Shown here piece by piece: positions 1 to 9,006 of a stretch of DNA of 64,000 nucleotides. Numbering within the stretch: the first letter of the stretch is position 1; every line of letters starts with the position of its first letter. The DNA comes from Streptomyces hundungensis (GTDB taxonomy: Bacteria > Actinomycetota > Actinomycetes > Streptomycetales > Streptomycetaceae), in the NCBI RefSeq assembly GCF_003627815.1, contig NZ_CP032698.1, positions 2,108,001-2,172,000 on the forward strand, in the 5' to 3' direction. Made by a program: the position numbers and the translations under genes. The notes beneath the pieces were generated by a model. The model was not told where the DNA came from. It ran no database searches and saw only the letters and a list, made by a program, of their open reading frames with translations.

Positions 1-16
1 GCCGTGGCCTTCGGGG

Positions 17-1015
17 TCAGCCCAGGGTGGCGACCATGACCGCCTTGATGGTGTGCAGCCGGTTCTCCGCCTCGTCGAAGACGACCGAGTGCGCCGACTC
101 GAAGACCTCGTCGCTCACTTCGAGTTCGCTCAGGCCGTACCGCTCGTGGATGTCGCGGCCGACCTGGGTGCCGAGGTCGTGGAAGGCGGGCAGGCAGTGC
201 AGGAACTTGACGCCGGCGTTGCCGGTGGCCCGCAACACGTCCATGGTCACCGCGTACGGGGCGAGCGCCTTGATCCGCTCGGCCCAGATCTCCTGGGGCT
301 CGCCCATGGAGACCCAGACGTCGGTGGCGACGAAGTCCGCGCCGGCCACGCCTTCCTCGACGGACTCGGTCAGGGTGACGCGAGCACCGCTCACCGCGGC
401 CGCCTCGCGCGCCTGCGCGACGACGTCCCCGGCCGGCCAGTACGCCCGGGGCGCCACGATCCGGACGTCCATGCCGAGCAGGGCGCCGGTGACCAGATAG
501 GAATTGCCCATGTTGAAGCGGGCGTCCCCCAGATAGGCGAAGACGACCTCGCCCAGCGGCTTGTCGGTGTGCTCGGTGACGGTGAGGACGTCGGCGAGCA
601 TCTGGGTGGGGTGCCAGTCGTCGGTCAGACCGTTGTAGACCGGCACCCCGGAGTGAACGGCGAGGGCCTCGGCGGTCTCCTGCGCATCGCCCCGGAACTC
701 GATCGCGTCGAACATCCGGCCAAGGACCCGCGCCGAGTCACGCGCCGACTCCTTCTTGCCGATGTGCGATCCGGCCGGGTCGATGTACGTCGTCGACGCC
801 CCCTGGTCCGCCGCGGCCACCTCGAAGGAGCAGCGGGTCCTCGTCGAGGGCTTCTCGAAGATCAGCGCGACATTGCGGCCGCGCAGCCGCTGCACCTCGG
901 TGCCCGCCTTCTTCGCGGCCTTGAGCTCGGCGGCAAGGGTGACGAGCCCGAGGAACTCCTCGGCCGTGAAGTCCAGCTCCTTGAGGAAGTGGCGGCCTGC
1001 GAGATCTATCGCCAT
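17..1015 (-). CDS. arcB: Ornithine carbamoyltransferase, probably the catabolic ArcB type
   Basis: This cytosolic enzyme interconverts ornithine plus carbamoyl phosphate with citrulline plus phosphate. The 332-residue protein carries the carbamoyl-phosphate motif STRTR near residue 57 and the ornithine-loop motif HCLP near residue 272, both family signatures. Its length suits full-length OTCases. The ATG is preceded by AGGAG at a normal distance. Arginine deiminase lies 83 bp upstream on the same strand, so I infer the arginine deiminase pathway rather than arginine biosynthesis. No carbamate kinase is visible before the left edge. An anabolic ArgF role cannot be excluded. Confidence 0.9.
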   Translation of the reverse strand: MAIDLAGRHFLKELDFTAEEFLGLVTLAAELKAAKKAGTEVQRLRGRNVALIFEKPSTRTRCSFEVAAADQGASTTYIDPAGSHIGKKESARDSARVLGRMFDAIEFRGDAQETAEALAVHSGVPVYNGLTDDWHPTQMLADVLTVTEHTDKPLGEVVFAYLGDARFNMGNSYLVTGALLGMDVRIVAPRAYWPAGDVVAQAREAAAVSGARVTLTESVEEGVAGADFVATDVWVSMGEPQEIWAERIKALAPYAVTMDVLRATGNAGVKFLHCLPAFHDLGTQVGRDIHERYGLSELEVSDEVFESAHSVVFDEAENRLHTIKAVMVATLG

Positions 1016-1098
1016 GGTGGCGCTCCTGGGGCGGATAGGGGACGACGGCGACGACGACGTCCAGTCAGTACTGGAATTCTATACGTAAGAGCGCATCA

Positions 1099-2331
1099 CT
1101 ATACGGCATCGCGCTCGATCGGACAGCTCATGCAGCGCGGGCCGCCCCTGCCCCGCCCCAGCTCATTGCCCCGGATCTCGATCACCTCGATGCCCTCCTT
1201 GCGCAGATGCGTATTGGTCGTGACATTGCGCTCGTACGCCACCACCACCCCCGGCTCCACCGCGAGCACGTTGCAGCCGTCGTCCCACTGCTCGCGCTCG
1301 GCGGAGTGCACGTCCTGGGTGGCGGTCAGCACCCGGATCCGGTCCAGGCTCAGGGCCGCCGCGATCGCGCGGTGCATGTGCTCGGGCGGATGATCGGTGA
1401 CCTTGAGCTCCTGCTCACCCGCGCCCGGCTCGATCGTGTACGAGCGCAGCATGCCCAGACCCGCGTACTGGGTGAAGGTTTCTCCATCGACCATCGTCAT
1501 CACCGTGTCGAGATGCATGAACGCCCGCCGCTTCGGCATGTCCAGCGCCACGATGGTCCGCGCCGAACCCGCCGCGAACAGCCCACGGGCCAGCATCTCC
1601 ACCGCCTGCGGAGTGGTCCGCTCGCTCATCCCGATCAGCACCGCGCCATTGCCGATCACCAGGACGTCACCGCCCTCGATGGTGGAGGGATAGTCGCTCT
1701 GCCCGCGCGACCAGATGTTGAACGGGCCCGCCTGCTCCCCCTGGAACAGCGGATGATGACGGTAGATCGCCTCGAAGTGCACGGTCTCGCGCTGCCGGGC
1801 CGGCCAGCGCATCGCGTTGATCGAAACCCCGTCATAGATCCAGGCGGACGTGTCACGCGTGAACAGATGGTTCGGCAGCGGGCCGAGCAGGAAGTCGTCC
1901 AGATCCATCGCGTGGAAACGCACCGACGTCGGCTCGGGATGCCCCTCCAGGAACTCCCGCTTGGTCATCCCGCCGACCAGCGCCTCCGCCAGATCGGCCG
2001 CCGGCAACTCCTCGAAGGCCGCCCGCAGATGGCCCGTCGCCAGCGGCCCGTACTCCTTCTCGTCGAAGACCCGGTCCAGCACGAGGGCCCGCGCCTCGGG
2101 GATCTCCAACGACTCGCGCAGCAGATCCCCGAAGAGATGCACCTCCACTCCCCGGTCGCGCAGCACATCCGCGAACCCGTCGTGCTCCTGTCTGGCCCGA
2201 CGCACCCACAGCACGTCGTCGAAGAGCAGCGCGTCCTTGTTGCTGGGTGTGAGGCGCTTCAGCTCCAGATCTGGCCGATGCAATATGACGCGGCGCAGCC
2301 GCCCGGTCTCGGAATCGACATGGAATCCCAT
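1099..2331 (-). CDS. arcA: Arginine deiminase
   Basis: Hydrolyses arginine to citrulline and ammonia in the cytosol. The 410-residue product begins [10 protein letters not shown] and has the family's features: [12 protein letters not shown] near the N-terminus, FTRDTSAW near the middle, [11 protein letters not shown], and a C-terminal active-site Cys in [11 protein letters not shown]. The frame stays open upstream, but MGFHV is where family similarity starts, so I use that ATG. The gene precedes arcB on the same strand with an 83-bp gap, which makes a two-gene operon likely. Identification is firm. Confidence 0.92.
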   Translation of the reverse strand: MGFHVDSETGRLRRVILHRPDLELKRLTPSNKDALLFDDVLWVRRARQEHDGFADVLRDRGVEVHLFGDLLRESLEIPEARALVLDRVFDEKEYGPLATGHLRAAFEELPAADLAEALVGGMTKREFLEGHPEPTSVRFHAMDLDDFLLGPLPNHLFTRDTSAWIYDGVSINAMRWPARQRETVHFEAIYRHHPLFQGEQAGPFNIWSRGQSDYPSTIEGGDVLVIGNGAVLIGMSERTTPQAVEMLARGLFAAGSARTIVALDMPKRRAFMHLDTVMTMVDGETFTQYAGLGMLRSYTIEPGAGEQELKVTDHPPEHMHRAIAAALSLDRIRVLTATQDVHSAEREQWDDGCNVLAVEPGVVVAYERNVTTNTHLRKEGIEVIEIRGNELGRGRGGPRCMSCPIERDAV

Positions 2332-2437
2332 GTCCCCATCCTGTCCCGCACCGGCCCCGCTCACCCGGAGAACACGCTCCCCGCCGCCCGGCCCACCGAG
2401 GCGGCGGCCCACCCCGGCCCACCAACCGGTCTGACAC

Positions 2438-3463
2438 CTACCCCGGCCACTGCCGCACCCGGGCCGCCACCTGGGCGATCAGGGCCGGACCCACCCGGCA
2501 ACACCCGCCGACGAGCCGCGCCCCCGCCGCCGTCCACTCCGCCACCCGCGCCGCCTCGAACGTCGCCCCGCCCACCCAGCGACGCCCGAGGGCATCCCAG
2601 CGCTCACCGCTGTTCGGGTAGACCACCACCGGCTTACCCGTCACCGAGGTGGCGATCGGCACCGCCCGGCCGGCCTCGACGGGGTCACAACAGTTCACCC
2701 CGACCGCGATCACCTGGTCCTGCCCCGCCACCAGCGCGAACGCCGCCGCCAGATCCTGGCCGGCCCGCGTGTGCTCACCCGCGATGGTGTACGAGAGCCA
2801 CACCGGCACCCCGCACCCCTCCACCACCCGCAGCAGAGCCTCCGCCTCATCGACGTCCGGCACCGTCTCCAACGCCAGCACATCAGGACCGGCCGCCACC
2901 AGCGCCTCCACACGCGGCCGGTGAAAACGCTCCAACTCCCGCACGCTCAGCCCATAGCGCCCCCGGTACTCACTGCCGTCGGCCAGAAAGGCGCCATAGG
3001 GGCCGACGGAGGCGGCCACCCAGGGGGCGGGGGGCGGGGCGGGGCTTCGGGGGGCCTCCCCCTCCCCCCTCCCCCACCCCACCCCTCCCCCCGCGCCCCC
3101 ACCCTGCCCGTGCGGCTCCACCCCGGAAGGGCCGTGCGCCGCGCTCAACTGCCCTGCTGCGCGCGCCAGTTCCACGCTCTTGGTCAGGAGGCGCTCCGTC
3201 TCCCGGTGGCTCAGGCCTCGGCGGGCGAAGCCCTCGAAGGTGGCCTGGTAGCCGGCGGTGGTCAGTACCTGGGCGCCCGCACGGGCGTAGGCCGTGTGCG
3301 CCGCCTGGATCTGCCCGGGGTCGTCGGCGAGCAGCCGGGCCGACCACAGGTCGTCGCTCAAGTCGCAGCCCTGGGACTCCAGTTGGTTGGACAGACCGCC
3401 GTCGAGGACCACCGGCCCCTGCGCGAGGGCCGCCGCGAGCGTCCGGGCGGGGCGCACGGTCAC
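2438..3463 (-). CDS. mmuM: Homocysteine S-methyltransferase
   Basis: Zinc-dependent transfer of a methyl group, typically from S-methylmethionine, to homocysteine. The 341-residue protein has the zinc-ligand regions VNCCDP and GGCCRVGP near the C-terminus and the [11 protein letters not shown] start typical of the family. The start is a GTG overlapping the stop of the upstream LLM gene as GTGA, so the two genes are probably translationally coupled. Between roughly residues 111 and 148 there is a Gly/Pro-rich low-complexity insertion (nt about 3018-3131) that interrupts an otherwise ordinary domain. This is probably a surface loop. Confidence 0.85.
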   Translation of the reverse strand: MTVRPARTLAAALAQGPVVLDGGLSNQLESQGCDLSDDLWSARLLADDPGQIQAAHTAYARAGAQVLTTAGYQATFEGFARRGLSHRETERLLTKSVELARAAGQLSAAHGPSGVEPHGQGGGAGGGVGWGRGEGEAPRSPAPPPAPWVAASVGPYGAFLADGSEYRGRYGLSVRELERFHRPRVEALVAAGPDVLALETVPDVDEAEALLRVVEGCGVPVWLSYTIAGEHTRAGQDLAAAFALVAGQDQVIAVGVNCCDPVEAGRAVPIATSVTGKPVVVYPNSGERWDALGRRWVGGATFEAARVAEWTAAGARLVGGCCRVGPALIAQVAARVRQWPG

Positions 3464-4389
3464 GCCCGGTTCAGTTGCGGCAGCACCGTCGAGGAGATCA
3501 GTTCGAGGTGGTCGAGGTCGTCGAGGTCGAGCAGTTGGAGGTAGATGCGGGACGAGCCGGTCGCCTCGTACTTGCCGATCTTCTCCACGACCTCGGCGGG
3601 CGATCCCGCGAGTCCGTTGGCCTTGAGTTCTTCCACCTCCCTTCCGATGGCAGCGGCCCGGCGGGCCACCTCTGCGTCGTCCTTGCCCACGCAGACGACC
3701 AGCGCGTTGGAGTACACGAGGTCGTCCGCCCGGCGCCCGGCGGCTTCGGCGGCCGCCTTCACCCGGGTGAACTGCCGTTCGCTGTCCTCGATGGAGGCGA
3801 ACGGGATGTTGAATTCGTCGGCGTACTGGGCCGCGAGGCGTGGCGTACGGGTCGCCCCGTGGCCCCCGATCAGGACGGGCACCTTGGCCTGTGCGGGCTT
3901 GGGCAGCGCGGGCGAGTCGTTGAGCTGGTAGTAGGTGCCGTGGAAGTCGAAGGTGCGGCCGACCTCCGTGGCCCACAGGCCGGTGACGATGGCCAGCTGC
4001 TCCTCCAGCCTGGCGAACTTCTCCTTCGGGAAGGGGATGCCGTACGCCTTGTGCTCCTCCTCGAACCAGCCTGCTCCCAGGCCGAGTTCGACCCGGCCGC
4101 CCGACATCTGGTCGACCTGGGCGACCTGGATGGCGAGCACGCCCGGCAGCCGGAAGGTGCCGGCCGTCATGAGCGTGCCGAGCCGGATCCGCTTGGTCTC
4201 GCGGGCGAGGCCCGCCAGGGTGATCCAGGCGTCGGTCGGGCCGGGGAGTCCGTCGGCGGATCCCATGCGGAGGTAGTGGTCGGAGCGGAAGAAGGCGTCG
4301 AAGCCGAGGTCTTCGGTGGCCTTGGCGACGGTCAGGAGGGTGTCGTATCCGGCGCCCTGCTGGGGCTCGGTGAAGATGCGAAGATCCAT
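3460..4389 (-). CDS. LLM-class F420-dependent oxidoreductase
   Basis: A luciferase-like TIM-barrel oxidoreductase of the family that in actinomycetes usually uses coenzyme F420. The 309-residue protein begins MDLRIFTEPQQG and contains FFRSDHYLRMG, LGTLMTAGTFRLPG, LGLGAGWFEEEH and VPVLIGGHG, all typical LLM motifs. The frame is open far upstream, but the ATG at 4389 sits behind GGAGG at good spacing and at the normal domain start. It overlaps mmuM by 4 bp. The substrate cannot be told from sequence. Confidence 0.85.
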   Translation of the reverse strand: MDLRIFTEPQQGAGYDTLLTVAKATEDLGFDAFFRSDHYLRMGSADGLPGPTDAWITLAGLARETKRIRLGTLMTAGTFRLPGVLAIQVAQVDQMSGGRVELGLGAGWFEEEHKAYGIPFPKEKFARLEEQLAIVTGLWATEVGRTFDFHGTYYQLNDSPALPKPAQAKVPVLIGGHGATRTPRLAAQYADEFNIPFASIEDSERQFTRVKAAAEAAGRRADDLVYSNALVVCVGKDDAEVARRAAAIGREVEELKANGLAGSPAEVVEKIGKYEATGSSRIYLQLLDLDDLDHLELISSTVLPQLNRA

Positions 4390-4638
4390 GCCTCCATCCT
4401 GCACCGTGGTGCGGCCGTCAACCCCGTCTCCCCCGCCCGCCGCATGAAAGCCCGGTCGGGTGAAAATCCTTCGAACTACCTCGGCGCGACCCCTCTGACC
4501 AGTGACGTTGGCGTCGAACGGTCGTTGGCTCGGGCGGAGCCGGACCGCCCGGCCCGCGTGTCGGCGGCCTCGACCGGGGCGCCGACCGACTCTGCGCCCC
4601 GCCCGCCGTGCGGGAGGGCTCGGGCCGAGGAGGCCGCC

Positions 4639-4890
4639 ATGTCCCAGGAAGCCGTACCCGAACAGACTGTGCCGCAGCAGTCGCCGCCGCAGTCCGCAGC
4701 CGAGCGGAAGGGTGCGCCGAAGGGGCTGTTGCAGCAGATGGAGGAGCTGATGGCGGCGCTGAACGCCGATCTGACGCAACTCGACGCGGATCTCCAGTCC
4801 ACCGCCGACCGCACGGCGCCCGTCGGTGGCCCGGACGAGCCGCAGAAGGCCCAGGGACAGGCGCGGCCCGAGCCGCGCGAGCGGCACTAG
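4639..4890 (+). CDS. Small hydrophilic hypothetical protein
   Basis: An 83-residue protein starting MSQEAVPEQ behind a GAGGAGG ribosome site. It has a Gln/Pro-rich N-terminus, a central amphipathic helical stretch rich in Leu, Met and Asp (LLQQMEELMAALNADL), and a polar C-terminus. It has no signal peptide or membrane segment. It points opposite to both neighbours, with its own short upstream region. I recognise no characterised family. The coding case rests on the ribosome site, codon bias and clean boundaries. Confidence 0.6.
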   Translation: MSQEAVPEQTVPQQSPPQSAAERKGAPKGLLQQMEELMAALNADLTQLDADLQSTADRTAPVGGPDEPQKAQGQARPEPRERH

Positions 4891-4901
4891 GGCCGGCTCG
4901 G

Positions 4902-5369
4902 TCAGTCGGCCAGCGTCGCGAGCTCCGCGTTCGCACGCTCGGTGATCAGGGCGAGGACGCGGCCGGCGGCGGCCAGGTCCTCGGTGGGTATCCCGCCCCA
5001 GACGCGGGCGGTGACGGGGCCGGTCGACGCTCCGACGGCCGCGATCAGCTCGCGCCCCGACCCGGTGGCACGAAGGTGGGCGCCGTCCATGGCGAGCAGG
5101 CGGTCGGCCAGCAGCTCGTCGAGGGTGGTGCGGATGTGGGCCGGGTCCGCCTTGAGGGAGGACCGGACCTGGGCGACGAGCTCGTCCGGCGTCCGCGGGG
5201 CGTCGGCGGTGACGGCGGCGCGCAGGGTGACGTGCTGCTGGAACGTGAGGCCGTGCCGGCCCAGGACGTGCTCCAGGAGACCGCGGGCGGCGTAGTGGGC
5301 CAGGCCCAGGGCGCGGGCGTCCGCGACGGGTGCGGTGGTGGATGCGGTGGTGGATGCGGTGGTGGTCAT
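4902..5369 (-). CDS. Winged-helix MarR-like regulator, degenerate partner
   Basis: A 155-residue protein with a low-complexity TTTAS N-terminus, then a MarR-like layout: an N-terminal helix that would dimerise, a winged-helix region around residues 40-100 (RAAVTADAPRTPDELVAQV, then LKADPAHIRTTLDELLADRL), and a C-terminal helix. The DNA-recognition helix is less conserved than in the MarR gene upstream, with which it shares a 4-bp ATGA overlap. I infer a co-expressed partner or accessory regulator. Targets are unknown. Confidence 0.7.
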   Translation of the reverse strand: MTTTASTTASTTAPVADARALGLAHYAARGLLEHVLGRHGLTFQQHVTLRAAVTADAPRTPDELVAQVRSSLKADPAHIRTTLDELLADRLLAMDGAHLRATGSGRELIAAVGASTGPVTARVWGGIPTEDLAAAGRVLALITERANAELATLAD

Positions 5370-5860
5370 GATGGTGCCCCCTGAGTGTTCTCGTTGTTCG
5401 GCAGAGATGGCGTGAGAGGTGTGTCGAGCAGGGCCGTCAGCTCGTCGGTGAAGACGCGCGTCCGTGGGGCGTCGAGCCCGCCGAGCGGCTCCAGCAACTG
5501 CTGGTGCAGTTCCTGCACCACGTCGATGGCCTGCCGCGCGACGGTCTGCCCCTGCTTGGTGAGGGCGAGCTGTACGGCGCGCGGATCGCGGGGATCGCGG
5601 GTGCGCTCGATCAGCTCGGCCGACTCCAGGGCGCGCGCCAGCTTCGAGACGTACAGCGCCTCCAGGCCGGTGTGGTCGGCGAGTTGCCGCTGGCTGGGCC
5701 GCTCACCGGCCCGCTGCATTCCGTACAGCGACGCCACCAGCGAGTACTGCGCATGTGTGAGCCCCAGCGGAGCCAGTGCCCGATCGACGGCGACGCGCCA
5801 CTTGTTGGCGAGCCGCCACACCATGAAGCCGGGCGTGGGGCCCGGTGCAACCTTGCTCAT
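5366..5860 (-). CDS. MarR-family transcriptional regulator
   Basis: A 164-residue MarR protein: dimerisation helices at both ends, and a winged helix in the middle with the recognition segment QRQLADHTGLEALYVSKLARAL and the wing RTRDPRDPRAVQLALT. It is the first gene of a two-gene operon with the following MarR-like gene. A 15-bp-period direct repeat lies immediately upstream, so autoregulation is plausible. MarR proteins usually sense phenolics or oxidants. No ligand can be assigned here. Confidence 0.88.
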   Translation of the reverse strand: MSKVAPGPTPGFMVWRLANKWRVAVDRALAPLGLTHAQYSLVASLYGMQRAGERPSQRQLADHTGLEALYVSKLARALESAELIERTRDPRDPRAVQLALTKQGQTVARQAIDVVQELHQQLLEPLGGLDAPRTRVFTDELTALLDTPLTPSLPNNENTQGAPS

Positions 5861-5873
5861 GGGAAATACAGTA

Positions 5874-5900
5874 CATGGCTACTATCTCCATGGCTACTAT
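5874..5900 (-). promoter_or_regulatory. Direct-repeat operator candidate upstream of marR
   Basis: The 12-mer CATGGCTACTAT occurs at 5874-5885 and again at 5889-5900, a 15-bp period, just upstream of the MarR start at 5860. It is the only AT-rich patch in the area. MarR sites are more often inverted repeats, so this could equally be the promoter core. Confidence 0.45.
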
Positions 5901-5943
5901 GTTCTGCGCCCGTGACAGCACACCGGGGCCGGCCGGCCCCGTC

Positions 5944-5977
5944 GGTCATGGCGGGCCGGTGGTCATGGCGGGCCGGT
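5944..5977. repeat. 17-bp perfect tandem repeat
   Basis: Two adjacent copies of GGTCATGGCGGGCCGGT, at 5944-5960 and 5961-5977. The second covers the stop codon and last codons of the DUF6099-like gene, so each copy carries a potential stop for that frame. It looks like simple slippage duplication. Confidence 0.8.
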
Positions 5978-6454
5978 GGTCGAGTCGCGCAGGATCTCGG
6001 CCGATCTGTCGCGCTCTCGTAAGGTGAGCCGGCGCAGCATGCCGCGGACCCGGTCGCCCGATTCGTCGGCGGCGTCGATGGCCTCCATGCACTGCCAGTA
6101 CAGGCCCTCTTCGTCCGTGGCGCAGGCCACGGAGACCAAGGCCATGGCGACGTCGCCCAGCAGGGCGCCGAGGGAGGTCAACGCGCTTGCCGCGTCGGTC
6201 ACTTCGGAGAGTTGGGCGGCGCGGATGCCGTCGCGCCGCAGGCCCGGGTGGTCGAGTACGGCGCAGCCCCGGCCGCCCGCCTCACTGAGGCCTCGGGCCT
6301 CGCCCCGCAGTTCCGGGGGGCCGGTGGCCGCGAGGTGGCCGCCGATGGCCTGGGCGAGGGCTTGTGCCTGCCAGGCCTCGGCCACGATGTCGAGAACCGC
6401 CCGGCTTTGGGCCAGGGCGTGTTGGCTGGTTTTCAGGAGCCGTACCGCGTCCAT
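5963..6454 (-). CDS. DUF6099-like conserved streptomycete protein
   Basis: A 163-residue, mostly helical, Ala/Leu-rich soluble protein. It contains VAEAWQAQALAQAIGGHL, ELRGEARGLSEAGGRGC and LYWQCMEAIDAADES. From memory these fit the uncharacterised streptomycete family DUF6099, but I could not search. It has no catalytic motif, signal peptide or membrane helix. It stands alone between marR and mazG-like genes, with a promoter-sized gap upstream. Function is unknown. Confidence 0.65.
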   Translation of the reverse strand: MDAVRLLKTSQHALAQSRAVLDIVAEAWQAQALAQAIGGHLAATGPPELRGEARGLSEAGGRGCAVLDHPGLRRDGIRAAQLSEVTDAASALTSLGALLGDVAMALVSVACATDEEGLYWQCMEAIDAADESGDRVRGMLRRLTLRERDRSAEILRDSTTGPP

Positions 6455-6579
6455 CCGATGTCCCCGTTCGTGTGGCGGGCCCGAGGTGGGTGTCCACTAC
6501 CTAGCGTGAGCGTCAGTGGGCCGGAAAGCCAGAGGAAATCGGAAATCTGTGCACAGCAAGCCGATTGTGAGTATCTCGG

Positions 6580-6963
6580 TCACTCGGAAGAGTGACTCTC
6601 CGTGTTCGTAGACGGGTTGTTCGGGGCCTTGTGGGATTCCGGTGCGGGGAAGCGCAGTTCATTGCGGTCGATCTTGGCGGCGAGGGCCGCCAGCGGGTCG
6701 ATGCCGAGTCCTTCGCAGAACTGGAGCAAATAGGCGAGGACGTCGGCGACTTCGTCGGTGACGCGGTGGGCCGTCTCGGGGTCGGCCATCACCCGGCCCG
6801 ATTCCTCCGGGGTCAGCCATTGGAAGATTTCGAGCAGTTCCGAGGCCTCGACGCTGAGGGCGGCGGCAAGGTTCTTCGGGGTGTGGTGCGGCTGCCAGTG
6901 GCGGGCGGCGGCGAAGGCGGCGAGCCTGTTTTGCAGGGCCGGTACGTCGAGTCGGTGGTTCAC
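6580..6963 (-). CDS. MazG-like nucleotide pyrophosphohydrolase
   Basis: A 127-residue all-helical NTP pyrophosphohydrolase of the MazG/RS21-C6 type, which hydrolyses (d)NTPs to monophosphates. Metal-binding residues are visible in NLAAALSVEASELLEIFQW (the E..E pattern) and in VTDEVADVLAYLLQF (E..D). The start is a GTG overlapping the end of the upstream ATPase gene as GTGA, so the two are probably coupled. The C-terminal tail is Ser/Asn-rich and probably disordered. House-cleaning of the nucleotide pool is the family role. Confidence 0.85.
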   Translation of the reverse strand: MNHRLDVPALQNRLAAFAAARHWQPHHTPKNLAAALSVEASELLEIFQWLTPEESGRVMADPETAHRVTDEVADVLAYLLQFCEGLGIDPLAALAAKIDRNELRFPAPESHKAPNNPSTNTESHSSE

Positions 6964-8120
6964 GGCCCCAGGTCTACCACCGTGGCCCCGTGGGTTTCCC
7001 GGCTGCCCGCGTCGCCGACGGCGGCGAGGAGGCGGATGTGGCCGCGGGCGCACATCTCGGCGGCCAGCGCGATGAGTTCGCGGCTCTGCCGGGGGTCGAG
7101 GGCGCGGTCGAGTCCGTCGGCGACGACGGTGAGGGTCTGCATCGCGGGTGGCACTTCGGCGACGGTGTCCACGGCCAGGACGCCGGGCCCGGTGAGCAGC
7201 ACGAGGGCGAGGGCGAGGTAGCGCAGTTCGCCCTCGCCGAGCCGGTCGACGGGGGTGCCGTGCAGGGTGGTGCCGCGGGCGAGGACGGCTCGTAAGGTGC
7301 CGTTGGCGTGTTCTTCGGTGGTGAGGCCCGTGACGGGGCCGACGCAGCCGGCGCGGGCGGCGCTGACGAGCCGGCCGTGCCGGATGCCGCATTCGGTGCG
7401 GGTGCGCCGCAGGATCTCGGCGAGGTTGTCGCAGCCGCGCCGGAGCCGGCCTCCGCCGTCCTGGCCGGGGACGACGGGTTCGCGCATGCGGTGGGGCTGG
7501 GGGTCGCAGGGGAACACCGAGCGCAGGGCGACGACGACTTGTTCGGCGGCGGCCAGGACGCGCAGCTGCCCTTCCGTCTTGCCCGCCACCCGCAGGGGCA
7601 GCAGTGCGGTGCCGAGCCGGTCGTCGGGCAGCGGGGCGCGGGTGACGGGGACCGCGCCCGCGGTGTGCCAGGCCGCCTGGACGGTGGAGCGGCCCGGGTC
7701 GCGCAGGGCGGTGCTGAGGAGGGTCTGTCCTTCGCTCGTCAACCGTTCGCCGACGACGCGGAGTTCGGGTTCGGCCTGGACGGCGAGGTCGAGGCGGACG
7801 GGACCGGCGGGGCCGTCGACGGTGCAGCCGATGCGGAAGCCGCGGCGGCCCTGGGCGTCGGCGCCCGCGCGTTCGGGTACGCAGCCCGAGGGGTCGCGGA
7901 AGACGGATCCGAGGGTGGCGCCCGCGCCGAGTCCGGCGAGGGCTTCGAAGGCTTCCAGGACGCTGGTCTTGCCGCTGCCGCTGGGCCCGGTGATCAGAGT
8001 GAGGGGGCCGAGCGGGATGGTGGCGCCGCGGTGGGTCCGGAAGGCGGAGAGCCTCAGTTCGGTGACGGTGGGGCGATCGGGGCGGCCGGTTCGGTCCCTG
8101 CTGGTGGTCGCGGTGGTCAT
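6960..8120 (-). CDS. AAA-type ATPase, SMC/RecF-like head
   Basis: A 386-residue protein with an N-terminal beta strand and Walker A loop GPSGSGKTS at about residue 45. It has a C-terminal RLGEGELRYLALALVLL signature-like segment followed by LAVDTVAEVPP, in the Walker B position. This is the compact RecF/SMC-like ABC-ATPase arrangement of stand-alone AAA_21-type proteins. The N-terminus RLSAFRTHRGATIPLGPLTL is typical. It forms an operon with the MazG-like gene, overlapping by 4 bp. The partner or substrate is unknown. Confidence 0.8.
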   Translation of the reverse strand: MTTATTSRDRTGRPDRPTVTELRLSAFRTHRGATIPLGPLTLITGPSGSGKTSVLEAFEALAGLGAGATLGSVFRDPSGCVPERAGADAQGRRGFRIGCTVDGPAGPVRLDLAVQAEPELRVVGERLTSEGQTLLSTALRDPGRSTVQAAWHTAGAVPVTRAPLPDDRLGTALLPLRVAGKTEGQLRVLAAAEQVVVALRSVFPCDPQPHRMREPVVPGQDGGGRLRRGCDNLAEILRRTRTECGIRHGRLVSAARAGCVGPVTGLTTEEHANGTLRAVLARGTTLHGTPVDRLGEGELRYLALALVLLTGPGVLAVDTVAEVPPAMQTLTVVADGLDRALDPRQSRELIALAAEMCARGHIRLLAAVGDAGSRETHGATVVDLGP

Positions 8121-8290
8121 GACCGGGACCGTACGCAGCCGCAAAACTGACGAACCGTTCCGCCTCGTTGACCTTCCTACGAATGAGGGACGGCACAGCG
8201 CTGCGGGACGGTCCTGGGCGGAGCGGTGGAACGGGAGTTGGTGGGGGGGGGCGGGTCGGGCGGGGATTCGTGCGGGAGTCGTGGGGCGGT

Positions 8291-8680
8291 TCAGGGGTGC
8301 GGTACTGCCGCCGCGGCGATGCCTTCCACTTCGGTGCCGGCCGGGGCGAGCAGGAAGACGTTGCGGTCGACGCGGTGCATGCCGCTGCCCAGGCCGAAGA
8401 CGACGCCGGTGCTGAAGTCGAGGATGCGCTTGGCGACTTCGGGGTCGGCGCCGGTCAGGTCGAGCAGGACCGGGATCTGGGCGATGAGGTATTCGGCCAC
8501 TTCGCGGGCGTCCGCGAAGATCTGGACCCGCAGGACGACGAAGCGCCGCTGTTCGACGGCCGCGTAGTCGCCGGGGATGGTGGTGTGGTCGGCTCTGGAC
8601 GGCCATTCGTTGCGACCGCGCAGCGGAACGACCTGGGCGAGCCCCTCCCACTGTTCGTCGGTGACGTCGTACCTGCTCAC
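8291..8680 (-). CDS. SepF-like cell-division protein
   Basis: A 129-residue protein with the SepF core: RRFVVLRVQIFADAREVAEY, then PVLLDLTGADPEVAKRILDF, then VVFGLGSGMHRVDRNVFLLAP. SepF links FtsZ to the membrane. Streptomyces carry several paralogues, and this one lacks the long variable linker and is not beside ftsZ. It therefore looks like an accessory paralogue rather than the housekeeping copy. It is a single gene with its own upstream region. Confidence 0.85.
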   Translation of the reverse strand: MSRYDVTDEQWEGLAQVVPLRGRNEWPSRADHTTIPGDYAAVEQRRFVVLRVQIFADAREVAEYLIAQIPVLLDLTGADPEVAKRILDFSTGVVFGLGSGMHRVDRNVFLLAPAGTEVEGIAAAAVPHP

Positions 8681-8813
8681 CGGACCACCTCGCCCACGTG
8701 CTGTATCTGCATCCGGCCATGATGACGCCGCTCACCCGTTCAGCCCAACTTCGACACGGCCCGCGGGGGTGTCGGCTGCGCCTCATTTCACCGGGATCCG
8801 GGTGGATGGGCCG

Positions 8814-9006
8814 CTAGGGCCTGTCCGGCGGATCTGGTCGCCGTCGGGGTGCCGTGGCCTTGTGGTGCTGGTGAGCGGGGGGCTGGTGCGTCCAGCTGCA
8901 AGGCGGAGGAGGGCGGCGACGCGGAGCGTCGGCAACCGACGACAACGCCGCAGATGGGCGTGGCAGCCCCCCGCGTCCCAGACAAGATCCGCCGGACAGG
9001 CCCTAG
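8814..9006. mobile_element. Miniature inverted-repeat element (MITE-like)
   Basis: A 193-bp segment bounded by perfect 22-bp inverted repeats: 8814-8835, beginning CTAGGGCCTGTCCGG, and its complement at 8985-9006. The interior has no ORF of its own. The outermost bases are CTAG at both ends, consistent with a CTAG or TA target. The right repeat supplies the TAG stop codon of the fur gene. Similar GGGCCTGTCCGG-ended elements are, from memory, scattered through Streptomyces genomes. It fills most of the 8681-9002 gap. Confidence 0.75.

Noticed and set aside
1207..4890. A 1227-codon open frame on the plus strand opposite arcA, mmuM and the LLM gene
   Set aside because: It is a GC-driven shadow, Pro/Arg/His-rich with no family. 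Only its last 84 codons, from the ATG at 4639, look like a gene.
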